Source: Chloroflexota bacterium (lineage in GTDB: Bacteria > Chloroflexota > Anaerolineae > Aggregatilineales > Phototrophicaceae). From it: a DNA stretch of 38,958 nt. The notes beneath the pieces were generated by a model. It ran no database searches, had not been told where the DNA came from, and saw only the letters and a program-made list of their open reading frames with translations. The DNA is taken from positions 1 to 38,958 of the forward strand of contig JAPOOU010000300.1 in the NCBI GenBank assembly GCA_026713245.1, written 5' to 3'. Numbering within the stretch: position 1 is the stretch's first letter; each line of letters starts with the position of its first letter. The position numbers were made by a program, and so were the translations under genes. Positions 32,731-38,958 of this stretch are shown piece after piece.

Positions 32731-33108
32731 TTACGCAGGTTCGCTCTGCGCTTGTTGAAGGATGTGCATTGCAAGTTGAACCGACCACCATTGCCCACCA
32801 GCGTCAAGGACGCTCTTGCTTGCCTCAAGGGCAGTAGCCGTATCGACTTTCCACAGACAGTACAAATAGGCGGCGACGCTTTCATCTATCGGCATATCGC
32901 CGTCAATGTCATATTCCTGGAGCAGTCTCTTGATCCTGTAAAATACAGCTTGGCAACTCTCTGGACTACGTTGTAGATCAGCACACAACTGAACTAAGGT
33001 TTTGTCCTCTGACATCCCATCGAGTACCGAACGGAAGCCGCTCAAAACCGAATACTGAACCTGAAATTCAATTGTCTCGATCTCGCCAAAATACTTATCC
33101 AATGACAT
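32731..33108 (-). CDS. Hypothetical protein, 125 aa, paired with the NlpC/P60-like gene
   Basis: I do not recognise this family. It is a 125-residue acidic, mostly helical-looking soluble protein without signal or membrane segment, starting MSLDKYFGEIETIEFQV. It contains a KTLVQLCADLQRSPESCQAVFYRIKRLL stretch (in two halves around residues 35-62) and ends in a Trp- and Gln-rich tail. The ATG at 33108 follows a GAGG-type site. The start overlaps the end of the upstream gene by 14 bp, so the two are probably translated together. The pairing and small size would fit an immunity or chaperone partner, but this is inference. The DNA is AT-richer than its neighbours. Confidence 0.6.
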   Translation of the reverse strand: MSLDKYFGEIETIEFQVQYSVLSGFRSVLDGMSEDKTLVQLCADLQRSPESCQAVFYRIKRLLQEYDIDGDMPIDESVAAYLYCLWKVDTATALEASKSVLDAGGQWWSVQLAMHILQQAQSEPA

Positions 33109-33736
33109 GAGGCTTCCTCTTTTCACTCCAGAACTCAGTCGGCTGTCCAAAAACCTCAGGTACACTGTTCAAGTGGTGTTCAATTTCACCGTCCTTGCCC
33201 CACTTGCTCAGTACATGCACAGAATCTATATTTCCTTGAAAGCGATTAACATAAGTCACCAATCCAACATGTTCCGGTTTGCCATTTCTAGTATAGACTA
33301 CGAGGTCACCGGATTCAACGTGAGCAAAGGAAATCTCAATGTATCCGTCATTTCGTAGAATGACGTAGATTTCATCAATGTGAATCCAGGCGCGGCGACA
33401 AGCAAAGACCATGCCGACACAGTTGTACAGATACGAGGAAATCGACCGCACATTTAGTACCCGCTTGTTCTTGCCAGCCAGTGTGTTAATCACTGAATCG
33501 GTGCGACGCTGAATGTCGCTCTCAGCTTGATATTCGGTCAACGCTAGATACTCTGCATAAGCTGGAAGCGTGATCTCCCAGCCGGAACGGGCATATACTG
33601 GTTTGCGTGGGTCGTTATCAAAGGGAAGCAGCGTCATTGTGGTGGTTATTGCTGTCAGTGAAAAGTGCAAAGAAACAGCGCTGAATATAACACAAAACAA
33701 ACGTCGTTGCCACATCACCTCGGTCCGCCGCTGCAT
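33095..33736 (-). CDS. NlpC/P60- or CHAP-like putative cysteine peptidase
   Basis: A protein of up to 213 residues. The second half has the layout of papain-like cell-wall peptidases: Cys106 in YNCVGMVFA, the beta-strand motif GDLVVYTRNG (143-152) and His156 in EHVGLV, then HVLSKWG. The family cleaves peptides or amides, often in peptidoglycan, but divergent members act inside cells or as toxins. Start choice is open. The longest form contains a hydrophobic stretch (residues 12-33) that could be a signal peptide, while the ATG at 33637 would give a 180-residue cytosolic form. It is co-directional and overlapping with the 125-residue gene. Confidence 0.6.
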   Translation of the reverse strand: MQRRTEVMWQRRLFCVIFSAVSLHFSLTAITTTMTLLPFDNDPRKPVYARSGWEITLPAYAEYLALTEYQAESDIQRRTDSVINTLAGKNKRVLNVRSISSYLYNCVGMVFACRRAWIHIDEIYVILRNDGYIEISFAHVESGDLVVYTRNGKPEHVGLVTYVNRFQGNIDSVHVLSKWGKDGEIEHHLNSVPEVFGQPTEFWSEKRKPHVIG

Positions 33737-33847
33737 GCGAGCGCGTTAGATGGCAAATGCGAGAGTCACTAGAATAGATCGAAGTAGAACTTGTGTTTCA
33801 CTCTTTTCTTTGAGACAATGAGACGTTGTGAATGAAGGAATTGAGGC

Positions 33848-35179
33848 ATGCGGTACTGCTTTCTCGATACTAACATTTTCATACACTGCCAAGACATCAA
33901 GGACATCGATTGGCAATCCGAACTCGGTGTATCTGAGATTTGTCTCGTCATAGCGCCAGTCGTTTTTGAAGAGCTTGATGTGTTCAAAGACGACCCTAGA
34001 AACAATCGCAAGCGAAACCGCGCGCGGAGCGCAATCAATTTTCTTGAGACAGTTTTGGACTCGCCGGATCAGACGGTACGAGATGGAGTAACTTTAGAAT
34101 ATGCCGAAGAAATGCCAGCAATCGAATTCGGCATATATAATCTGAACTCAAATAACAACGACGACCGACTCGTAGCGAGTGCAATTTGCTGGTCGCAAAC
34201 GCATGTGAATAGTGAACTGATACTCGTGTCCCACGATTCCGGCCCTCGGATAAAAGCTAAACAGCGCGGACTACATGCTCGCGAACTGACAGACAAATAC
34301 AAACTGCCCGATCAACTCGATCCACGAGACAAAGAGATACGGGAATTCAAGTCCAAGTTGGCCCAAATCGAGAACGCTCAGCCTAAACTGCAACTTGGGT
34401 TTTGGGACTCAATGGGCAAACTCGTTACCTACCTGCACGCCAGCAACGACTTTTCGAAAAGCCTTATTTCGGAATCTGAACTCGAAGACTTGCTGCAAAC
34501 TGAACGTGACAAGTCACAATATGTGCCTATAGCACAGCCAATTGATAATGACCAATTGCCGGTTTTTTCTACCCTCGCGACGTTCCGGAAAACTGTGACA
34601 AATAGTCAGATAGATGAATACTATCGCAATGTTGACGACTTTTTGGAGCGCTATCGAGAATACTTAGTAGACATATCCTTAGCGAGAGTCTTCCCGCACC
34701 GTTCAATTCTACTCAACCTCGTCCTCATGAATGAGGGTTCAATACCAGCACAAAACGTAGAGATTAGACTAGACGTTGAGGGCTCATCCAAGGTACTGCT
34801 TCAAGTGCCAGAAGCGCCTCCATACGAGCCGAGCCCGCCAGCAAAACCCGAACCTCGGTCGCTATTCGACTTCGGCGCTTATGACCGTAATCTACTCCCG
34901 TACTTGGGCCACGGGATTCATGGCAACAACATTGATTTAGGTCCACCGTGGGAAGAATGGACTCGCGAAGAAGATAGTTCTGGTCTGAGCTGGTATGAAT
35001 ATGGAATTAAGAAAATACAACATCATCGAAGCCGTGACATGGAACCGCTCTACTTGTGCCTTAACGAATGTGATAAGTTTCCAGTAACAGTGGGCGTCGC
35101 GTATGAAGTTACAGCAGACAACTTGGTAGACATGCTGACAGGAGACTTGACAGTCATAGTCAATCAATCTGCCCCATGA
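33848..35179 (+). CDS. PIN-domain nuclease-like protein with unknown C-terminal region
   Basis: A 443-residue protein. Residues 1-150 form a PIN domain like that at the front of PhoH2/YlaK-type proteins: FLDTNIF (Asp7), FEELDVFK (Glu41/42), NNDDRLVASA (Asp105/106) and VSHDSGPRIKAKQRGLHA (Asp130). All acidic residues of a metal-dependent RNase site are present. The remaining 290 residues hold a charged helical part (150-300) and a beta-rich part (about 290-443) with PPYEPSPPAKPEP linker. No PhoH ATPase domain follows. AAGGA lies 8 bp before the ATG. There is no antitoxin-sized partner upstream. The stop overlaps the CoA-transferase start by 4 bp. The codon use and base composition are AT-richer than the flanks. 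Confidence 0.75.
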   Translation: MRYCFLDTNIFIHCQDIKDIDWQSELGVSEICLVIAPVVFEELDVFKDDPRNNRKRNRARSAINFLETVLDSPDQTVRDGVTLEYAEEMPAIEFGIYNLNSNNNDDRLVASAICWSQTHVNSELILVSHDSGPRIKAKQRGLHARELTDKYKLPDQLDPRDKEIREFKSKLAQIENAQPKLQLGFWDSMGKLVTYLHASNDFSKSLISESELEDLLQTERDKSQYVPIAQPIDNDQLPVFSTLATFRKTVTNSQIDEYYRNVDDFLERYREYLVDISLARVFPHRSILLNLVLMNEGSIPAQNVEIRLDVEGSSKVLLQVPEAPPYEPSPPAKPEPRSLFDFGAYDRNLLPYLGHGIHGNNIDLGPPWEEWTREEDSSGLSWYEYGIKKIQHHRSRDMEPLYLCLNECDKFPVTVGVAYEVTADNLVDMLTGDLTVIVNQSAP

Positions 35180-36315
35180 ACCCCCTCGCCAACACCCGCA
35201 TCCTCGATCTGACGCGCCTGCTGCCGGGCACCGTCTGCACCATGCTGCTGGGCGACCTGGGCGCGGAGATCATCAAGGTCGAAGACCCGGTCGCCGGTGA
35301 CTACGCTCGACTGATGCCGCCGCTGATCGACGGCATGGGCGCTTTCTTCCGCAGCAGCAACCGCGGCAAAAAGAGCATCGCGCTCGACCTGAAAAAACCC
35401 GCCGGTCAAGCCGCTTTGCACCGCCTCGTTGAGAACGCCGATGCCCTGATCGAGGGCTTTCGTCCCGGCGTGACCGCCAGGCTGGGCGCCGATTACGAGA
35501 CGCTGCGCGCGATCAATCCGCGGCTGGTCTACTGCTCGCTTTCCGGCTGGGGGCAGACAGGTCCGCTGGCGCAGGTCAGCGGGCACGATCTCAACTACAT
35601 CGCGCGCAACGGGCTGCTGGGCGGGGAGTTGCATCCGCAGACGTTGGGCGCGAAAGTGGCTGACGTCGGCGGCGCCTACGTCGGCGCGATGGGGGGACTC
35701 GCCGCGCTGCTCCAACGCGAGCGCAGCGGCCAAGGCGACTACGTCGATGTGGCGCTGTCGGAGGCGGCCATGCCTTTCGCTATGCTTGGCTGGGTGCATG
35801 CCTGCGCGCAAAGTAGTGGAGACGAAGTGTTGAACCTGGCGGGCGCAAACGCCTGTTACCGGGTGTATCACTGCGCCGATGGCGAGCCGGCAGCCTTAAG
35901 CGCGGTCGAACTGAAATTCTGGGCGAACTTTTGCCACGCGGCGGGAAAACCGGATTGGATCGCATTGCATACGGCGACCGATCGCCAACCGGAGTTGATT
36001 GAAGAAGTATCGACGTTGTTCCGGAGTAAGACCGCTGCAGATTGGGCTGATCTGCTGGAGGACGCCGACTGCTGTTTCTCGCGCGTGATTGCGCCCGAGT
36101 CTTTGCTCGATGATCCGCAAATGAAGGCGCGCGGCATGCTGGGCATAACGGCCGAAGGCATTCCCTGGATGCGCAGTCCCGTTCGCTTGGGCGGTGATGC
36201 TATCGATTTAAGGTCCGCGCCGAAATATGGCGAACACAGTCGCGAAGTATTGCTGGGCAATGGTTTCAGCGAGGCGGACATCGTGGCGCTATTCGAGACT
36301 GGCGTTATTCGCTAG
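35176..36315 (+). CDS. Class III CoA-transferase (CaiB/BaiF family)
   Basis: A 379-residue enzyme that moves CoA between carboxylic acids through enzyme-bound anhydrides. The N-terminus reads NTRILDLTRLLPG and includes GDLGAEIIKVEDP, typical for the family. The nucleophilic Asp lies in VADVGGAYVGAMGG (about residues 160-173), and YVDVALSEAA follows. It is a full-length, GC-rich gene unlike the island just upstream. The ATG sits inside the last codons of the PIN gene with no ribosome site of its own, so translation may depend on read-through or coupling. The acid substrate is unknown. Its end overlaps the convergent helicase gene by 11 bp. Confidence 0.92.
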   Translation: MNPLANTRILDLTRLLPGTVCTMLLGDLGAEIIKVEDPVAGDYARLMPPLIDGMGAFFRSSNRGKKSIALDLKKPAGQAALHRLVENADALIEGFRPGVTARLGADYETLRAINPRLVYCSLSGWGQTGPLAQVSGHDLNYIARNGLLGGELHPQTLGAKVADVGGAYVGAMGGLAALLQRERSGQGDYVDVALSEAAMPFAMLGWVHACAQSSGDEVLNLAGANACYRVYHCADGEPAALSAVELKFWANFCHAAGKPDWIALHTATDRQPELIEEVSTLFRSKTAADWADLLEDADCCFSRVIAPESLLDDPQMKARGMLGITAEGIPWMRSPVRLGGDAIDLRSAPKYGEHSREVLLGNGFSEADIVALFETGVIR

Positions 36316-38584
36316 TCACGCTGAAACCCTCGGCATCGGCGAATATCTTCTTGGGACCATGATCGTCAAAGAGTACGCTGACGATCTCGCCCTCGTTTTC
36401 AACTCCGATAACTTTGCCATTGCCAAACTTGGGGTGCGAGACATTTGCACCGACCTTGAACGGCGTATCGCTTCTGGCGTCCGGCTTGATGCCGGGAAAA
36501 GGAATAATCTTGCTGCGGATTTTGCTATCGGAGGGCTTGACCGTGCCGGATTTCAGGTCCCGTTCCAAACGGCTGGGCGATGATGGGGCATTGTCCCAGC
36601 GCGTCTGGGATTCGAGGCTCCGCGCCTTGTTCAAGTTTGCCAAGGTCAGTGGCGAGCCATCAAGAAGATGCCTGGGCAGATCGGCCAGGAAATCTGAGGG
36701 GCGGGCCACGGCGCCGCCGCCGCTATAGAGCGCGCGCCGGAAGGCATAACTCAAGAACAGGCTCTGCTTGGCGCGAGTGACACCCACATAAAATAGTCTG
36801 CGCTCCTCCGAGATACCATCTTGTTCTTCAAAAGCGCGAAAATGCGGCAGAATACCGGTCTCCAGACCAGTTATAAAGACGATGGGGAATTCCAGCCCTT
36901 TGGCGCTGTGCAGCGTCATCAGGGTCACGGCGTTAGTAGCGTCCTTCAAGGTATCGACATCGGCGACAAGCGACTGCTCGGCCAGGAACTCGTGCAAGGG
37001 CTGTTCGTACTCCATGGCGTATTCCAGCAGCCCGCGCAACTCGCGCACGTTGTCGGCGCGTTCGGCGGCTTCTTCAGGCAGATTGCTCGTGTTGTCGAGA
37101 TGAATGTAGTAGCGGGTTTGCGCTGTGATATTGTCGAACATGTTCACCAGGTCGCCGACTTTCGCCATCTCTTGCCAACTGGACAACAAGTCGGCGAAGG
37201 CGCGGAACTTTTTCTCAGCCGCTGTCGAAAGGGGCGTTGGATCGTCATAGTACAGTCGGTTAAGCGCTTCGCTGATGGTGGCGCCGGCGCCCGAGACCCA
37301 ATCCAAAAAAGCCCCTAGGGATTTTTTGCCGATACCGCGGGCGGGAACGTTGATGATACGTTCGAAGCTGACGCGATCGTCCGGGTTGTGGATCAAGCGC
37401 AGATAGGCCAATATGTCCTTGACTTCGCGCCGCTTGTAGAAGCCCACCCCACCGACCAGTACATAGGGGGTCGACCGGTTGACAAAGGCCTGTTCCATCG
37501 CGCGGGACTGCGCGTTGGTACGGTACATGACAGCGAAGTCCTTATAGTCCAGGCCGTCCTGCATGCGCAATTGCTGGATCTGTTCCAGGACATATTCGGC
37601 TTCATAGCGCTCGTCGTAAGCCTCGAAGACCTTGATTCGCTCACCCCGGCCTTGATCGGTGTGCAAATGCTTGGGCGTACGGTTGCGATTGTTGTCGATG
37701 ACCGCGCGGGCCGCATCGAGAATGTTCTGTGTGCTGCGGTAGTTTTGCTCCAGCAAGATCACAGTTGGATCGGGGTAGTTCTCGCGGAAGCGCAGAACGT
37801 TGCGATAGTCCGCGCCCCGGAAGGCGTAAATCGCCTGATCTTCGTCGCCGACGACGAAGACATTGTTCTGTGGAGCGGCAAGGATCTTCACCAATTCGTA
37901 CTGCACCTTGTTGGTATCCTGAAACTCGTCAACCAGCACGATTTCGAAGCGCTGTTGATATGCCTCTCGCAGCAAATCGCTGCCGCGCAATAACAAGACC
38001 ATGTTCAGCAGCAGGTCGTCGAAGTCCATGGCGTTGGCATCGCGCAAAGCCGCCTGATAGGCGGTGTAAACCTGTTTGACGATCTCGCCGAAGTAGTCAA
38101 GAGACTGGAATTCATCGGCCCCAATCATCTCGTTTTTGGCGTTGGAAATCCTCGCCAGGATGGCGCGAGGATTGAACTTCTTGGGATCAATGCCGACGCG
38201 CTTGACAACCTGTTTCACCAGCGCCACCTGATCGTCGCTGTCATAGATCACGTAGTCGCGGCGATAGCCCAGGCTTTCCGCCTCTCTGCGCAGGAAACGG
38301 GCGCAGATAGCGTGGAAGGTGCCGATCTGCAAACCGCGCATGCGGTCGCCGAGCAGCGCCTCAACGCGCGAGCGCATCTCACCCGCCGCTTTGTTGGTAA
38401 ATGTCACCGCCATGATGCGATGATGCGGGATGCGCTGCTCGCGTATCAGCCAGGCGATTCGCCTTGTCAGCACACTGGTTTTGCCGCTGCCGGGTCCGGC
38501 CAAGACCAAGACGGGACCGGCGCCGGCCGTGATTGCGGCTGCTTGCTGCTCGTTCATGCCTTCGGTGAAGAAATGCGCTTTCAT
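36305..38584 (-). CDS. pcrA: ATP-dependent 3'-5' DNA helicase, PcrA/UvrD type
   Basis: A 759-residue superfamily-1A helicase for nucleotide-excision and mismatch repair and for clearing replication obstacles. Visible in order are a Q-motif region (MNEQQAAAI), Walker A GPGSGKT, motif Ia AVTFTNKAAGEM, motif II VDEFQDTN, motif III VGDEDQAIYAFRGA, motif IV QNYRST, motif V TLMTLHSAKGLEF and motif VI EERRLFYVGVTRAK. The C-terminus carries a Tudor-like RNA-polymerase-binding domain (VGANVSHPKFGNGKVIGVE), a PcrA trait. The ATG at 38584 follows GGAAAGAG; codons up to 38617 overlap a likely promoter (TACAAT, 38618-38623) and are excluded. Confidence 0.95.
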   Translation of the reverse strand: MKAHFFTEGMNEQQAAAITAGAGPVLVLAGPGSGKTSVLTRRIAWLIREQRIPHHRIMAVTFTNKAAGEMRSRVEALLGDRMRGLQIGTFHAICARFLRREAESLGYRRDYVIYDSDDQVALVKQVVKRVGIDPKKFNPRAILARISNAKNEMIGADEFQSLDYFGEIVKQVYTAYQAALRDANAMDFDDLLLNMVLLLRGSDLLREAYQQRFEIVLVDEFQDTNKVQYELVKILAAPQNNVFVVGDEDQAIYAFRGADYRNVLRFRENYPDPTVILLEQNYRSTQNILDAARAVIDNNRNRTPKHLHTDQGRGERIKVFEAYDERYEAEYVLEQIQQLRMQDGLDYKDFAVMYRTNAQSRAMEQAFVNRSTPYVLVGGVGFYKRREVKDILAYLRLIHNPDDRVSFERIINVPARGIGKKSLGAFLDWVSGAGATISEALNRLYYDDPTPLSTAAEKKFRAFADLLSSWQEMAKVGDLVNMFDNITAQTRYYIHLDNTSNLPEEAAERADNVRELRGLLEYAMEYEQPLHEFLAEQSLVADVDTLKDATNAVTLMTLHSAKGLEFPIVFITGLETGILPHFRAFEEQDGISEERRLFYVGVTRAKQSLFLSYAFRRALYSGGGAVARPSDFLADLPRHLLDGSPLTLANLNKARSLESQTRWDNAPSSPSRLERDLKSGTVKPSDSKIRSKIIPFPGIKPDARSDTPFKVGANVSHPKFGNGKVIGVENEGEIVSVLFDDHGPKKIFADAEGFSVTSE

Positions 38585-38617
38585 GCCGCGGCTCTTTCCA
38601 GTGCCAAGTCTTGACAC

Positions 38618-38631
38618 ATTGTAGCAGAAAA
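38618..38631 (-). promoter_or_regulatory. Extended -10 of the helicase gene
   Basis: On the minus strand TGCTACAAT, an extended -10 motif, ends at 38618, about 34 bp before the ATG. No clear -35 is seen. Confidence 0.4.
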
Positions 38632-38738
38632 TATGAGCTACGGCATCAAATCACTCGGCGGAGAGCGGAGTTTCAGCAATGTCAAGTTAGTCATGCGAAA
38701 AGTCCGCTAGGTTTGGCGACTCCACTGCACTCCGCAAA

Positions 38739-38760
38739 GCCCCCGGGAGCGCCTCTGGAA
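38739..38760. repeat. 22-bp direct repeat, copy 1
   Basis: A block around CCGGGAGCGCCTCTGGAA recurs at 38937-38958, reaching the window end, with one or two mismatches. The 370-bp stretch after the helicase contains only repeats and no gene. Confidence 0.65.
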
Positions 38761-38842
38761 GCCCCCGCAGCGCCCCCAGGTTTTCGGGCGTTTTGGGGTG
38801 GCGGAATGGCTGTAGGGCGCGGTATTGCTGGGTTTTGGTTTG

Positions 38843-38926
38843 GCCACAGAGGCGCAGATGGCACAGAGAATTTTTCGCCACAGAGGCGCAGAGGCACAGA
38901 GATTTTTTTTGCCACAGAGGGGCGAG
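38843..38926. repeat. Tandem CCACAGAGGCGCAGA repeats
   Basis: Two nearly identical 34-bp units (38843-38876 and 38877-38910) each contain GCCACAGAGGCGCAGA, then GGCACAGAGA and a T-run. A third, partial unit starts at 38911. This unit type is widespread in intergenic DNA of several phyla. Short reading frames through it are not real genes. Confidence 0.75.
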
Positions 38927-38936
38927 CCTCCGGTAA

Positions 38937-38958
38937 GCCTCCGGGAGCGCCTCTGGAA
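38937..38958. repeat. 22-bp direct repeat, copy 2 (at window end)
   Basis: The second copy of the block at 38739-38760; the element may continue beyond the window. Confidence 0.65.

Noticed and set aside
38687..38915. Short minus-strand frames reading MAKNSLCHLRLCG-like peptides
   Set aside because: They are produced by the tandem CCACAGAGG repeats, a known source of spurious proteins.
38843..38926. Possible CRISPR array
   Set aside because: The units are directly adjacent without unique spacers, and no cas genes are present.

Overview
The window reads as chromosome of a free-living heterotroph, most likely a Chloroflexota member (Anaerolineae/Caldilineae or SAR202-like). Pointers to this are a LysM lipoprotein with Pro/Thr/Glu-rich linkers, several enolase-superfamily paralogues side by side, a CUT1 sugar transporter without its own ATPase, and lineage-type intergenic repeats (a CCCCCTCTCCC hairpin element and tandem CCACAGAGGCGCAGA units). 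The taxonomy is inferred from gene style, not from a marker tree. Most genes are GC-rich. The stretch at about 32.7-35.2 kb is visibly AT-richer.

Layout. 0-8.8 kb holds housekeeping and envelope genes: a class I/II aminotransferase, a TauE/SafE exporter, a methyltransferase, an MFS exporter operonic with a B3/B4-domain protein, the fluoride channel crcB, uppP, a LysM lipoprotein and rplS. 8.8-13.7 kb holds an AlbA_2/HATPase regulator, a mobile-element-like repeat, an SDR oxidoreductase and an E1-alpha/E1-beta 2-oxoacid dehydrogenase pair. 13.9-28.8 kb is a catabolic region: an RraA-like aldolase and a D-2-hydroxyacid dehydrogenase; a rhamnonate-dehydratase-like enolase-superfamily enzyme with a GntR/FCD regulator; a second, mandelate-racemase-type enzyme; then a five-gene minus-strand operon (SDR, MLE-type enolase-superfamily enzyme, small-molecule kinase, enolase homologue with an altered active site, SDR). 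That operon is divergent from a sugar ABC transporter (binding protein and two permeases), and an HSL-type esterase follows. 28.9-38.6 kb holds tRNA-Lys(CTT), an NAD-dependent epimerase, ilvD, the AT-rich island (a small protein, an NlpC/P60-like protein and a PIN-domain protein), a class III CoA-transferase and a PcrA/UvrD helicase.

How the genes fit together. The best candidate for an undescribed system is the divergent unit at 19.2-27.7 kb. Near-consensus promoters face away from each other between the transporter and the SDR-dehydratase-kinase-enolase-like-SDR operon. This suggests uptake of a carbohydrate or acid-sugar-like compound, then oxidation, dehydration or epimerisation, phosphorylation and a final elimination by a repurposed enolase. 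The enolase homologue keeps the metal ligands and both lysines but has Ala where canonical enolases have the SHRSGETED histidine, and Asp where they have the Glu of the QEFM-type motif. The second candidate is the AT-rich three-gene island.
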